From positions 310,001 to 374,000 of the forward strand of contig NZ_JAKGCT010000004.1 of NCBI RefSeq assembly GCF_022230885.1: a stretch of DNA of 64,000 nucleotides. Reading direction: 5' to 3'. Below are positions 26,320-37,992 of this stretch, one piece after another. The position numbers and the translations under genes were made by a program. Position 1 is the stretch's first letter, and every line of letters begins with the position of its first letter. Below the pieces are notes generated by a model. The model saw only the letters and a list, made by a program, of their open reading frames with translations, was not told where the DNA came from and ran no database searches. Source of the DNA: Paenalcaligenes niemegkensis. GTDB lineage: Bacteria > Pseudomonadota > Gammaproteobacteria > Burkholderiales > Burkholderiaceae_B.

Positions 26320-27606
26320 TTATTCGAATGCGTACTTGGCAACGAATAGTAGGGCGACGATGACAGTAGCAGGATGTAGATCACGGAAGCGGCCAGTTAT
26401 GAGCTTAATGGCGACATAACTGATGAAGCCAAAAGCGAGGCCGTTAGCGATAGAGTAGGTAAACGGCATAGCCAAGGCTGTGAGGGCAGCAGGGGCGGCT
26501 TCGGTAACGTCTGCCCATTCGATCTCAGAGACCTCACGCAGCATCAAACCGGCAACATAGAGCAGGGCAGGCGCTGTTGCATAGCTGGGCACCACGCCTG
26601 CCAGGGGTGAGAAGAACAAAGCCAGTAGGAAAAATATTCCAATCGTGAGGGCGGTAAGTCCGGTACGGCCTCCGGCCTGAACCCCCGAAGCGCTTTCTAC
26701 GTAAGCAGTGGTGCTGCTAGTACCGATCAGGGAACCAGTTACGATGGCGGTGCTGTCAGCGAACAAGGCGCGGCCTAAACGATTGGGTTTGCCTTCTTCA
26801 ATAAGCTTCGCCCGTTTGGCCACACCGATCATGGTGCCGGTCGCATCGAACACTTCGACCAATACCAGAACCAAAATGACATGAGCCAGACCCATGCTCA
26901 ACGCACCCATGATGTCTAGCTGCAGGAAGGTGGGTGCCAAGCTGGGAGGCATGGATACGATGCCTTGAAACTCTGAGTGCCCAATGAAGATAGACAGCAG
27001 CGTAACGACCAGGATGCCGATTAAAATGGCGCCACGCACTCTTAGTGCATCCAGGGAGGCGATAATTAAAAAGCCGAGAATGGCGTATAGGGCCTGATGT
27101 GAAGTCAAGTCGCCCAGCCCCACGTTGGTGGCGGGATTGGAGACCACGATCTGGCTGCTGGTCAAGGCGATAAGGCCCAGAAACAGGCCGATACCCGCGG
27201 CAATAGCAGATTGTAACGACCGGGGAATCCCTTGCACGATCCAGCTGCGCACGCCTGAGACGGTCAAGATCAAAAATATCACACCAGAGATAAAGACCGC
27301 ACCCAGGGCCTGTTGCCATGTGTAGCCCATGGCTGCGACGACGGTAAAGGCAAAAAAGGCGTTTAGCCCCATGCCCGGAGCCATGCCAATGGGCCAATTC
27401 GCTACGAAGGCCATGACAAAGGTGCCTACTACTGCAGCCAGGCAGGTGGCCACAAAAATAGCGTCACGATCCATACCTGTGGTGGACAGAATGTCCGGGT
27501 TGACGAAAATAATATAGGACATGGTCAGGAAGGTGGTGAAACCCGCCAAAATCTCGGTCTTTACATCGGTACCGTGCTCGCTTAGCTTGAAAAATCGCTC
27601 AAACAT
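26320..27606 (-). CDS. NCS2 family purine permease (AzgA/AdeQ-like)
   Basis: The 428-residue polytopic protein starts MFERFFKLSEHGTDVKTEIL, followed by GFTTFLTMSYIIFVNPDILS, AFVANWPIGMAPGMGLNAFF and GTSSTTAYVESASGVQAGGRTG. These features define the AzgA-like branch of the xanthine/uracil (NCS2) family: proton symporters for adenine, guanine or hypoxanthine. Which base is taken up cannot be told from sequence. It is monocistronic: a hairpin with a T-run follows the stop, and an inverted repeat lies 31-51 bases upstream of the start. Confidence 0.92.
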   Translation of the reverse strand: MFERFFKLSEHGTDVKTEILAGFTTFLTMSYIIFVNPDILSTTGMDRDAIFVATCLAAVVGTFVMAFVANWPIGMAPGMGLNAFFAFTVVAAMGYTWQQALGAVFISGVIFLILTVSGVRSWIVQGIPRSLQSAIAAGIGLFLGLIALTSSQIVVSNPATNVGLGDLTSHQALYAILGFLIIASLDALRVRGAILIGILVVTLLSIFIGHSEFQGIVSMPPSLAPTFLQLDIMGALSMGLAHVILVLVLVEVFDATGTMIGVAKRAKLIEEGKPNRLGRALFADSTAIVTGSLIGTSSTTAYVESASGVQAGGRTGLTALTIGIFFLLALFFSPLAGVVPSYATAPALLYVAGLMLREVSEIEWADVTEAAPAALTALAMPFTYSIANGLAFGFISYVAIKLITGRFRDLHPATVIVALLFVAKYAFE

Positions 27607-27636
27607 AAGGCTCCCCTGGATGTGTTGTTGTAGGGC

Positions 27637-27657
27637 TTAAGAGGGTGCAGCTCTTAA
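27637..27657. promoter_or_regulatory. Candidate operator in front of the purine permease gene
   Basis: TTAAGAG and CTCTTAA (7-bp arms, 7-base spacer) lie in the leader of the minus-strand permease gene. Purine-responsive repression would make sense; no regulator gene is nearby. I could not recognise a purine riboswitch in 27607-27837. Confidence 0.3.
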
Positions 27658-27837
27658 AATGTAGATGGGATTCTATTACCTTTACAGTGAAGTAGCCATC
27701 AGTGAAATTCTCCTTGTGACATCTGTCTTGAAATGAGGGTGGCCTTCGGGATCAACGATACAGCCCTGCTACATCACTGCTCTAATCGTCGTTACGGAAG
27801 CCATGCCTGAACCAGCCTTTCGCGTTAAACTGTGGGC

Positions 27838-28872
27838 ATGATTATTATTGGTTATGAAAGCTCGTGCGACGAAACCGGAGTGGCTGTGGTTTGCACTGAG
27901 CGCGGGCTAATTGCGCACGCATTACACAGTCAAATTGCCATGCACCAGGAATATGGAGGCGTGGTCCCCGAACTCGCCTCCCGCGACCATATCCGTCGTG
28001 TATTACCCTTGACAAAACAGGTGCTCGCCGAGGCAGGGATGGCTTTGTCCGATGTCGATGCCGTGGCGTTCACGGCGGGGCCAGGGCTGGCAGGTGCCTT
28101 GCTGGTCGGGGCCAGCGTGGCTCGCTCTATCGCCTGGGCGCTCGATTTGCCCGCCATTCCCATTCATCATCTTGAAGGCCATCTGCTCTCGCCTCTGCTT
28201 GATACACCGGCGCCCGAGTTTCCTTTTGTGGCCTTGCTGGTATCTGGAGGACATACGCAAATCATGCGTGTTGACGGAGTAGGCCAGTACGAGCTGCTCG
28301 GCGAAACGCTTGATGACGCCGCTGGCGAAGCCTTTGATAAAAGTGCGAAGCTAATGGGTTTGGGTTACCCAGGCGGTCCGGCTCTGTCGAAGATGGCACA
28401 GTCTGGTACACCAGGGGCCATCGTGTTGCCCAGGCCCATGAAGCACAGCAAAGACCTGGACTTTAGTTTTAGCGGCTTGAAAACAGCCGTATTAACCAAA
28501 TTACGTGCCCTGCAGGCCGAGCAGGGAACCGTTTCTCAACAAAGCCTGGCTGATCTGGCGGCAGGCACCGAAGCGGCCATTGTCGATGTGCTGGCCACCA
28601 AGGCCATACGGGCCCTTAAGCAAACGGGCTTAAAACGTTTGGTGGTGGCCGGAGGTGTTGGAGCCAACATCCCTTTACGAGAACATCTGCTCAGTGAGGC
28701 GTCTGCCTTGGGGGCGAAGGTATTCTTCCCGCCTATAGAACTGTGTACTGACAACGGTGCAATGATTGCCTTCGCTGCAGCCTTAAGAGCCCGGGCCGGT
28801 TTGTTGCCGGTCCAGCTGAAAAACCCCAGCTTTACTGTCCGGCCACGATGGGATTTACACGAGATCTCGTAG
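27838..28872 (+). CDS. tsaD: tRNA N6-adenosine threonylcarbamoyltransferase
   Basis: Transfers the threonylcarbamoyl group to A37 of ANN-decoding tRNAs, together with TsaB and TsaE. ATG 27838 gives [18 protein letters not shown], the standard start; a GTG two codons upstream is less likely. The metal ligands sit in [13 protein letters not shown], and [29 protein letters not shown] and the C-terminal [15 protein letters not shown] are present. The 344 residues are normal. It converges on plsY with only 2 bases between the stops. Confidence 0.97.
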   Translation: MIIIGYESSCDETGVAVVCTERGLIAHALHSQIAMHQEYGGVVPELASRDHIRRVLPLTKQVLAEAGMALSDVDAVAFTAGPGLAGALLVGASVARSIAWALDLPAIPIHHLEGHLLSPLLDTPAPEFPFVALLVSGGHTQIMRVDGVGQYELLGETLDDAAGEAFDKSAKLMGLGYPGGPALSKMAQSGTPGAIVLPRPMKHSKDLDFSFSGLKTAVLTKLRALQAEQGTVSQQSLADLAAGTEAAIVDVLATKAIRALKQTGLKRLVVAGGVGANIPLREHLLSEASALGAKVFFPPIELCTDNGAMIAFAAALRARAGLLPVQLKNPSFTVRPRWDLHEIS

Positions 28873-28874
28873 CT

Positions 28875-29555
28875 TTAGCGATTTAGAGCTTGAAGACGGA
28901 CAGCGGCCTTATTTTTTTTGGCGCCGACTTTGGACTCTTTGCCCTGTAGCAAACGACTGATATTGGCCCGGTGTCGAAGTAGTAAAATGATGCTTATCAA
29001 GACCAGGCACAGGGCTGTTCCTGGGTTCAAGGGCCAAATGGCATTGGCTCCGAATATATAATAGATAGGAGTAAACACCGCCGCGACAATAGCCGAAAGC
29101 GATGAATAACGGCCAAGGTAAAAGACGATGGCCCATGTCAGGGCGGTGGCCACGCCCAGTATGGGCTGTAAGGCCAACAACGCCCCCAGTGCTGTGGCGA
29201 CGCCCTTGCCGCCCTTGAAGTGAAGCGTAAAGGGATATACATGTCCTAAAAACACGCTCAGTGCCGAGAGGCCTGAAAGAGCGGGATCCAGCCCCCAGTG
29301 CGTAACGGCTACTTTTGTCAGGCTGACAGCCACCACGCCTTTCAAGGTATCACCGAGCAGTGTGAGCGCCGCCGCCTTCTTGTTTCCGCTGCGCAAGACA
29401 TTGGTCGCACCGGGGTTTTTGGATCCGAAGCTGCGAGGGTCGTCAAGGCCCATGAGCTTGCTGACAATGACGGCAAACGGGATGGAACCCAACACATATG
29501 ATGCGCCAGCTACGATGACGGCGATGATTGCTATAGCGAAAAGTGAACTGACCAT
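28875..29555 (-). CDS. plsY: Acyl-phosphate:glycerol-3-phosphate acyltransferase PlsY
   Basis: Inner-membrane enzyme that makes lysophosphatidic acid from acyl-phosphate and glycerol-3-phosphate. Motifs are [36 protein letters not shown] (motif 1) and [17 protein letters not shown] (motif 2). The 226 residues hold five to six helices; the basic C-terminal tail is a little longer than in E. coli. tsaD and plsY are often neighbours, as here, in opposite orientation. Confidence 0.95.
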   Translation of the reverse strand: MVSSLFAIAIIAVIVAGASYVLGSIPFAVIVSKLMGLDDPRSFGSKNPGATNVLRSGNKKAAALTLLGDTLKGVVAVSLTKVAVTHWGLDPALSGLSALSVFLGHVYPFTLHFKGGKGVATALGALLALQPILGVATALTWAIVFYLGRYSSLSAIVAAVFTPIYYIFGANAIWPLNPGTALCLVLISIILLLRHRANISRLLQGKESKVGAKKNKAAVRLQALNR

Positions 29556-29658
29556 GACGGCTCCGAAGGCAAGAGTCGCGATTCTACCTATTTGCGTTCA
29601 AAACAACAAAGCATACAGGTACAATTGGGCTGCATTTTGATAATTATTTGGTTTATAA

Positions 29659-30416
29659 ATGAAAATTCTAGTTTCTAACGATGATGGTTATAACGCAGAG
29701 GGAGTCGAAGCCCTGCACGCAGCCTTGGAGGGCCTGGGTGAGCTAACCGTGATTGCTCCAGAAACTAACTGTAGCGCATCATCCAACTCGTTAACGCTGA
29801 ATCGGCCGCTATTTGTCCGGCAGGCACCTAACGGATTTTATTACGTCAATGGCACTCCGTCTGATTGCGTCCACATAGCCTTGACAGGGTTGCTTGATTT
29901 CAGGCCTGACCTGATTGTTTCAGGTATCAACAACGGCGCCAACATGGGGGACGACACCCTTTACTCTGGTACTGTGGCCGCCGCTATGGAAGGTCATTTG
30001 TTCGGAATTCCTGCCATTGCATTTTCGCTGGTAGAAAAAGGGTGGCAGCATTTGGAGACGGCTGCACAAGTCGCACGAGACATTGTCGAGCGATATGCCA
30101 GTCAACCTTTAGCCGCTGGTACATTACTGAATGTTAATATTCCGAATATACCGTACGATTGCATAACCGGGACACGAGTGACCCGGCTCGGTAAAAGACA
30201 TCCGTCCGAACCTGTCATAAAAAGCGCAACCCCTCCGGCGATCCCATTTATTGGATTGGTCCTGTAGGCAAGGTTCAGGATGCAGCCAGTGATACCGATT
30301 TTGGGGCTTTAAGCGAACGGGCTGTATCGGTAACGCCACTGCGTTTTGACTTGACGAGTTATGACGATATTAGCCGACTGCATAGCTGGATTAATCATGA
30401 TGAAGCGTACAAATAA
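29659..30416 (+). CDS. surE: 5'/3'-nucleotidase SurE, frameshifted in this assembly
   Basis: Metal-dependent nucleotidase of stationary-phase survival. The N-terminus [20 protein letters not shown] has the catalytic Asp pair; [11 protein letters not shown] and [19 protein letters not shown] follow. The uninterrupted frame ends early at 30267. One extra C in the C4 run at 30230-30233 restores a normal C-terminus ([15 protein letters not shown] and on to HDEAYK) and a 252-residue protein ending at 30416. The corrected 3' end overlaps the pcm start by about 20 bases, as in other surE-pcm operons, which supports the correction. Confidence 0.92.
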
Positions 30417-31218
30417 TCGTTTTAGCTGGACTGACGGTACTACCAATCGATTTGGCCGTTCCCGGCTGGGAAGCGGCTTGACGACTTCAAACAGCAATGC
30501 CCGCGTTGTGCAGCCTGGCAAACTTAAGCCAGAGCAGGCGTCCGCGGCGGAGACAACGTTAAGAAGCGTTAATTTAGGTTTGAATTCCGAGCGTTCGCGT
30601 GGCATGATGATCGAGCGTTTACGTCGTCAGGGTATAGACGACGAGCGTGTGCTGCAAGCGATGATGGCCGTTCCACGTCATGTGTTCATTGACGAAGGGC
30701 TGGCCAGCAGGGCTTACGAAGACGATGCCTTACCCATAGGTCATGGGCAAACGATTTCGCAACCGTGGGTAGTGGCGCGTATGATTTCCATGCTGTGTCA
30801 GCGTCAGGTTCCGGCCAAGGTTCTCGAAGTTGGAGCAGGTTGCGGATACCAGGCTGCCGTGTTGGCTCAATTGGCAAGCGAGGTCTACGCAATAGAACGT
30901 ATCCAGGGGCTTTATGATCTGGCCAGCAAAAAAATGCGCGAACTTCGGCTTTCCAGCCGAGTCAGGCTCAGTCATGCCGATGGCATGGAAGGCTTACCGC
31001 ATATCGCTCCGTTCGAGGCAATTATTGTTGCAGCAGCAGGTATTACAATTCCCAAGGCGTTGCTTGAACAACTGGTGGTGGGTGGCCGTTTAATCGCGCC
31101 CGAAGGTTCGACAACGCAACGATTAATATTAATAGAGCGTACAGGCACAGCGTCGTGGCATCGCGAAGAGCTGGATGCGGTGCGCTTTGTTCCATTACGA
31201 CCCGGTACTCAGATTTAA
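30397..31218 (+). CDS. pcm: Protein-L-isoaspartate O-methyltransferase
   Basis: Methylates isoaspartyl residues with S-adenosylmethionine to repair aged proteins. I start at ATG 30397 (or 30400); ATG 30361 lies deep inside surE. The first 65 residues are a low-complexity basic extension beyond the catalytic domain. The domain runs from RGMMIERLRRQGIDDERVL to the end and carries GHGQTISQPWVVARM, the SAM-binding VLEVGAGCGYQAAVLA and APFEAIIVAAAG. It is the second gene of surE-pcm-nlpD. Confidence 0.93.
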   Translation: MMKRTNNRFSWTDGTTNRFGRSRLGSGLTTSNSNARVVQPGKLKPEQASAAETTLRSVNLGLNSERSRGMMIERLRRQGIDDERVLQAMMAVPRHVFIDEGLASRAYEDDALPIGHGQTISQPWVVARMISMLCQRQVPAKVLEVGAGCGYQAAVLAQLASEVYAIERIQGLYDLASKKMRELRLSSRVRLSHADGMEGLPHIAPFEAIIVAAAGITIPKALLEQLVVGGRLIAPEGSTTQRLILIERTGTASWHREELDAVRFVPLRPGTQI

Positions 31219-31236
31219 GATTCTCAGGAGAGCCCT

Positions 31237-32046
31237 ATGCAGCATTTAGGCAAATCGTTGTCACCAGCTGCTCGCGATTTTAGATTTCGTCCTTTATTAG
31301 CCAGCGTTGCTGCCGTAGCTGTGCTGTTGGTGGGCTGCGCCAGCCGCACCGACCACGCACCTATTGTTGATGGTACGTCCGGTGCTCCCACATCGGCTTC
31401 TGCAGCTCAGGGCAGCTATGTGGTGCAATCCGGCGATACGCTCTATAAAATTGCGCAAATGCACAACATGAGCGTGGCGACGTTAATCAGCATCAACAAT
31501 ATCACTGATCCGTCACAGTTACGGGTTGGACAGAGCCTGACTCTGGACGGTAGCGAAAGCCCCGCCGGTCCGACTGTAGCGGTTATTCCCCCGCTAGTCT
31601 CAACGACCCCTGCCACTCCCGAACCACTGACTCCTGTGCAGAGCGAACAGCCTACCAGTGCACCACGCGCAAGTGATGCCAGCCTGATTTCCTGGGGTTG
31701 GCCCGCAAGCGGCAAAGTCATCCAGAGCTTTAATGCCAACACCAAAGGCATTGATCTTGCAGGCGCGGTGGGCGATGCCATTAATGCAGCGGCCGACGGC
31801 AAGGTTATGTATGCCGGAAATGGCGTTAGAGGCCTTGGTAACCTGATTTTGCTCGGGCACAGCAACGGTTTTATCACTGCTTATGCGCATAACGATTCGC
31901 TGTCAGTGAAAACGGGCGATGAAGTCAAGAAAGGCCAGCGTATTGCAGCGTTGGGGCAAACCGACACGACGTCGCCGCGCCTGCATTTTGAAGTGCGCCG
32001 CCGTGGTACGCCAGTGAACCCGCTTTCTTATTTGCCAGAACGCTAG
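31237..32046 (+). CDS. nlpD: NlpD-like lipoprotein with LysM and degenerate LytM domains
   Basis: The 269-residue lipoprotein has a signal peptide with lipobox LLVGC (Cys about residue 33). A LysM domain starts YVVQSGDTLYKIAQMHNMS, a Pro/Thr-rich linker follows, and residues about 150-268 are a C-terminal M23 (LytM) domain. The catalytic residues are degenerate: NTKGIDLAG lacks the first zinc His, and SPRLHFEVRR has Arg where HxH enzymes have His. That matches NlpD, which does not cut murein itself but activates the amidase AmiC at the septum. A terminator follows. rpoS, which often comes next, is absent. Confidence 0.92.
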   Translation: MQHLGKSLSPAARDFRFRPLLASVAAVAVLLVGCASRTDHAPIVDGTSGAPTSASAAQGSYVVQSGDTLYKIAQMHNMSVATLISINNITDPSQLRVGQSLTLDGSESPAGPTVAVIPPLVSTTPATPEPLTPVQSEQPTSAPRASDASLISWGWPASGKVIQSFNANTKGIDLAGAVGDAINAAADGKVMYAGNGVRGLGNLILLGHSNGFITAYAHNDSLSVKTGDEVKKGQRIAALGQTDTTSPRLHFEVRRRGTPVNPLSYLPER

Positions 32047-32087
32047 CGTAGACTCGGGCAGGCCTGCGAGCCTTAAGCAACGTTCTG

Positions 32088-32126
32088 AATGCGTCGCCAG
32101 GATTAGCTCCTTGCGGCGCATTTTTT
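32088..32126 (+). terminator. Intrinsic terminator after nlpD
   Basis: AATGCGTCGC (32088-32097) pairs with GCGGCGCATT (32113-32122) with one G-T wobble, followed by TTTT. It closes the surE-pcm-nlpD transcript. Confidence 0.75.
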
Positions 32127-32258
32127 ATTCTCTTTCATTTAGACGGCAGCGGCTGTCCCTTGCTAAACTTAGCGACTTTCTTTTTGTTTTGCGGCGCTGT
32201 GCCAATAGCTGTGCCTGGTAGTGCTGCACGGCTGGATTTCCTAAGCAATGGTTTAACA

Positions 32259-33578
32259 ATGACATATTTACTTGAAATTGAATCTCTCGATATCGAAGGG
32301 CGTGGAGTCGGCCATCACGAAGGCAAAGTTGTTTTTGTGGATCGAGTGCTTCCAGGTGAGACTGCCCTTGTGGAAACCGTGCGAAGTAAAGCCTCTTACG
32401 ACAAGGCTCGTGTAGTGAGGCTGGTAACCCGTTCTACGCAGCGGCTAGAGCCTCCCTGTCCTAGCTTCGAGCTCTGTGGCGGGTGCGTGATGCAGCACCT
32501 GCAGCCAGGCGCTCAGGTGGCCGTAAAACAGCGCGTGCTTGAAGATGCGTTGCATCATATCGGCGGGGTGAAAGCGCAAACGATATTGCCAGCCATGCAT
32601 GGCCCATACTGGGGCTATAGGTACAGGGCACGTTTTTCTGCGCGCCTGGTAAATAAAAAAGGCGGCATGCTGGTGGGTTTCAGGGAACGCAGCAGCCGCT
32701 ATGTGGCCGACATGCACGAGTGCCTGATACTGCCGCCTCACGTGTCGGCGCTACTGACTCCATTGCGTGGCCTGATTGAAGGGCTGTCCACGCCCGACCG
32801 TATTCCTCAAATTGAAGTCGCCGTGGGCGAGGACTGTACCGCGCTTGTATTGCGGCACTTGAATCCGTTGACATCCGATGACATCGCAGCTCTGCACCGA
32901 TTTGCCGAAGCGCATTCAGTGATCTGGTGGCTGCAGCCTAAAGGGCCCGAAACCATGCACCCGCTTAATCGCGAGGATGCCGACCGTCTTTATTATGACT
33001 TGCCAGAGTATGGCTTGCGCATGCCCTTCAAGCCAGCCGATTTTACCCAGGTGAATCCCGACATTAATCGGGCACTTATTCAGCGTGCCCTGACATTGCT
33101 CGCGGTTCAGGCCGGAGAGCGTGTGGCCGATTTGTTCTGCGGACTCGGAAACTTCAGTTTGCCGATTGCCAGAACAGCAGCGACAGTAGTGGGCATAGAA
33201 GGTAGCGCGAGCCTGACTGAACGTGCCGGTGAAGCGGCGTTGGCTCATGGCTTGCAAGACAAGGCGAGTTTTGGCACGCTTAACCTGTTTGAAGTTGACG
33301 TGAACTGGCTGCGCGAGCTGGGTTACTTTGATCGTATCCTGATTGATCCACCCCGTGATGGCGCATTTGCGGTGGCCAAAGCGTTGGTTGAACTCACACC
33401 TGCCGAGCGGCCCAAACGCATTGTGTATGTGTCGTGCAACCCTGCCAGCCTGGCCCGCGATGCTGGCGTACTGGTAAGCCCAGGTGCCTACAGGCTTTCA
33501 AGTGCTGGTGTCATTAATATGTTTCCGCATACTGGCCATGTAGAATCAATAGCCGTATTTGATGCATGCGAGGCCTGA
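32259..33578 (+). CDS. rlmD: 23S rRNA (uracil-C5)-methyltransferase RlmD
   Basis: Methylates U1939 of 23S rRNA; an iron-sulfur, SAM-dependent RNA methyltransferase. I start at ATG 32259 (MTYLLEIESLDIEGRGVGHH), since the in-frame TTG at 32160 adds an unconserved hydrophobic leader. The 439 residues have a TRAM domain (about 1-60), the cluster motif PCPSFELCGGCVMQHL with a further Cys in DMHECLIL, the SAM site DLFCGLGNFSLPIA and the catalytic Cys in YVSCNPASLARD. It shares a bidirectional terminator with argH. Confidence 0.95.
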   Translation: MTYLLEIESLDIEGRGVGHHEGKVVFVDRVLPGETALVETVRSKASYDKARVVRLVTRSTQRLEPPCPSFELCGGCVMQHLQPGAQVAVKQRVLEDALHHIGGVKAQTILPAMHGPYWGYRYRARFSARLVNKKGGMLVGFRERSSRYVADMHECLILPPHVSALLTPLRGLIEGLSTPDRIPQIEVAVGEDCTALVLRHLNPLTSDDIAALHRFAEAHSVIWWLQPKGPETMHPLNREDADRLYYDLPEYGLRMPFKPADFTQVNPDINRALIQRALTLLAVQAGERVADLFCGLGNFSLPIARTAATVVGIEGSASLTERAGEAALAHGLQDKASFGTLNLFEVDVNWLRELGYFDRILIDPPRDGAFAVAKALVELTPAERPKRIVYVSCNPASLARDAGVLVSPGAYRLSSAGVINMFPHTGHVESIAVFDACEA

Positions 33579-33610
33579 GAAGCAATCCTAGCTAGCGCTA
33601 TGTTCCAATG

Positions 33611-33650
33611 AAAAAGCGGCTTCAGTCAGCGTGACCTGAAGCCGCTTTTT
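33611..33650. terminator. Bidirectional intrinsic terminator between rlmD and argH
   Basis: A perfect 15-bp stem, AAAAAGCGGCTTCAG paired with CTGAAGCCGCTTTTT, has a 10-base loop. The A5 and T5 ends supply a U-tail on either strand, as expected between convergent genes. Confidence 0.92.
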
Positions 33651-33674
33651 GGCTGTTACTGTCTATGCGGACTA

Positions 33675-35090
33675 TTAAGGCGTGTCAAGAATGCGTTGTG
33701 CTTCTATACGTACGCGTTCGGGGGCGGTGCCACCTATGTGCTTGCGCGCGCTTACCGACCCCTCAAGGGTCAGTACAGCGAAAATATCGTCCTCGATAGA
33801 CGCGTGGAAGGCCTGTAGTTCAGAAAGGCTTAAATCAGCCAGATCACATCCTTTTTCTTCGCAGCGTCGTACGGCAAGGGCCACGGTTTCGTGTGCATCG
33901 CGAAACGGCAAGCCTTTCTTGACCAGGTAGTCGGCAAGATCAGTAGCAGTGGCAAAGCCTTGCAGTGCGGCTTCACGCATGGCATCGGCCTTGACGGTAA
34001 TTCCTGAAACCATATCGACAAAAATAGTCAGGGTATCGCGGATGGTATCAGCGGCATCAAACAAGCCTTCCTTGTCTTCCTGATTGTCTTTGTTATAGGC
34101 CAGTGGCTGACCCTTCATTAAGGTAAGCAGCGCGATAAGGTGGCCGTTGACGCGCCCGGTTTTCCCGCGGGCTAGTTCAGGTACATCGGGATTTTTCTTT
34201 TGTGGCATGATCGAGCTGCCAGTGCAAAAACGGTCGGCGATATCGATGAAGCCAATACGTGGGCTTACCCATAGCACCAGCTCTTCGGACAGGCGCGAAA
34301 TATGCGTCATGATGAGAGCAGAGGCTGCGCAGAATTCGATGGCGAAGTCGCGGTCGGAGACGGCATCCAGCGAATTACGGCACACGTCGTCAAAACCAAG
34401 CAGCGTTGCCACCTGTTCGCGATCGATGGGGAAGCTGGTTCCTGCCAGGGCGGCTGCGCCCAGAGGCAAGCGGTTAACACGCTTGCGACAGTCGACCAGG
34501 CGCTCGGCGTCGCGTCCGAACATTTCAGCGTAGGCAAGCAGGTGATGCCCGAAAGTGACGGGCTGGGCGACCTGCAGATGAGTAAAGCCGGGCATGATGG
34601 TGGCGGCGTGCTCAAGGGCTAAGGTAGCCAGGGCGCGACGCAACTGATTGAGCAGGTCAATAGCCGTATCGATTTCAGCCCGCAGCCACAAGCGGATATC
34701 GGTGGCAACCTGATCATTGCGAGAGCGTCCGGTGTGCAGGCGCTTGCCGGCATCACCAATAAGTTCCACCAGGCGCTTTTCGATATTTAGATGTACATCT
34801 TCCAAGTCTAATAACCATTCGAACTGCTCGTTCTGAATTTCGACTATGACTTGATCCATGCCACGCCGGATGTCAGCCAGGTCGGCATCAGTGATCACCC
34901 CTACAGTAGCGAGCATCGCGGCGTGGGCCAAGGATCCCTGAATGTCATAGAGGGCCAGACGCTTGTCAAAGCTTACCGAGGCGGTGTAGCGCTTTACCAG
35001 GTCAGAGACAGGCTCTGAAAAACGGGCCGACCATGCTTGGGATTTATTGGCAAATTGATCTTGACTGGCAGTGTTGGAGTTGTTGGACAT
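33675..35090 (-). CDS. argH: Argininosuccinate lyase
   Basis: Splits argininosuccinate into arginine and fumarate, the last step of arginine synthesis. The 471-residue product includes [20 protein letters not shown] near the start, [39 protein letters not shown] and the family signature [16 protein letters not shown]. The gene is single and is transcribed divergently from the MscS channel gene. Confidence 0.98.
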   Translation of the reverse strand: MSNNSNTASQDQFANKSQAWSARFSEPVSDLVKRYTASVSFDKRLALYDIQGSLAHAAMLATVGVITDADLADIRRGMDQVIVEIQNEQFEWLLDLEDVHLNIEKRLVELIGDAGKRLHTGRSRNDQVATDIRLWLRAEIDTAIDLLNQLRRALATLALEHAATIMPGFTHLQVAQPVTFGHHLLAYAEMFGRDAERLVDCRKRVNRLPLGAAALAGTSFPIDREQVATLLGFDDVCRNSLDAVSDRDFAIEFCAASALIMTHISRLSEELVLWVSPRIGFIDIADRFCTGSSIMPQKKNPDVPELARGKTGRVNGHLIALLTLMKGQPLAYNKDNQEDKEGLFDAADTIRDTLTIFVDMVSGITVKADAMREAALQGFATATDLADYLVKKGLPFRDAHETVALAVRRCEEKGCDLADLSLSELQAFHASIEDDIFAVLTLEGSVSARKHIGGTAPERVRIEAQRILDTP

Positions 35091-35239
35091 AAAGATAATG
35101 AATAGAGATTAGTGGCATTGAGCAGCGCACGGCTCAATCTATATTTAAGCTATATTAGACGGTTGTTCTCAACCTAATAGCAAGTGCGACGTCGAAATCA
35201 CGGCTAAAATGGCAGCGAACGCAGCATTGATAGAAGAAA

Positions 35240-36983
<1,744 letters not shown>

Positions 36984-36995
36984 TCAGGAGCCATC

Positions 36996-37840
36996 ATGAA
37001 CGCACGCTATTTCCTGGATTATGAAAAACCGGTTTCAATGATAGGGCAGGGTTCCTGGTATATTGATGCCGCCGATAAAAGGGAAGCCATCTACGCGCTA
37101 CAGCAGGGCATAGACGCAGGCTTAAGCCACATTGACACAGCAGAAATGTACGGAGATGGCGAGGCTGAACTGATGGTTGGCGAGGCGATAAGGGGGCGGC
37201 GTTCCGATGTTTTTCTTGTGTCCAAGGTGCTGCCTTCCAATGCCAGTTACGAGGCAACTCTTGCTGCCTGCAATGCCAGCTTGCAGCGTCTGGGCACTGA
37301 CTACCTCGATTCCTATCTGCTGCATTGGCGTGGCTCCATTCCCTTGCTTGAAACCATAGATGCCTTGGAACACCTGTGCCAGACCGGAAAGATCAGAACC
37401 TGGGGGTAAGCAATTTCGATGTCTCAGACCTTGAGGAAGCCCTGGCCATAGCAGGTCCAGGACGTATCGCCTGTAACCAGGTCTTGTATCATCTTGAAGA
37501 ACGCAGCATCGAGCACGAGATCATACCGTGGTGCGCTAGAAATGAGATTAAGATAGTGGCGTATAGCCCCTTTGGCCATGATCAGTTTCCCTGGGAGGGG
37601 AGTTCAGAAGGCGAAGCCTTAGCCGAAATTGCTTACCATCACGAAGTTAGCATCCGCCAGGTTGCCTTGGCGTATTTGTGCCGTCATGATCATGTACTGG
37701 CTATTCCTAAATCAGCCAGGTCCGAGCATACACTGGATAACGCACAGGCGCTGTCGCTGCAGTTAAGTGCTGACGATATTGCGAGCATTAGCGATAGCTT
37801 TCCGCTACAAGAGAATCCGGGTTATCTACCCATGATCTAA
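36996..37840 (+). CDS. Aldo/keto reductase, frameshifted in this assembly
   Basis: NADPH-dependent oxidoreductase of the TIM-barrel aldo/keto reductase family. The catalytic tetrad is visible: Asp and Tyr in HIDTAEMYGDGEAE, Lys in FLVSKVLPSN and His in SYLLHWRG. The frame breaks after KIRTWG at the G5 run 37402-37406; one extra G restores the family motif WGVSNFD and a 281-residue protein ending at 37840. The second part has RIACNQVLYHLEERSIEHEI and the cofactor-binding IPKSARSEH. Substrate unknown. Confidence 0.92.
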
Positions 37841-37992
37841 GCTGCCGAAAGAGCAGTGTCTGCAAGAAAGAAAAAGCAGACTGCTCATCATTTAAATAAT
37901 GCAACTAACGGAAGTAAACTTTTTAACCCATAAGTACTACCGTTACACCCGGTTTACAACTATGTGGGGCCGGGGCAGATTAGCAGCCGTTC

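Noticed and set aside
26798-27397. A 199-codon open frame overlapping the purine permease on the same strand
   Set aside because: Out of frame within the permease; its translation is full of His, Arg and Gly and shows no membrane segments or domain.
27607-27837. Purine riboswitch before the NCS2 permease
   Set aside because: No conserved three-way-junction loop sequences could be seen; only a small dyad is present.
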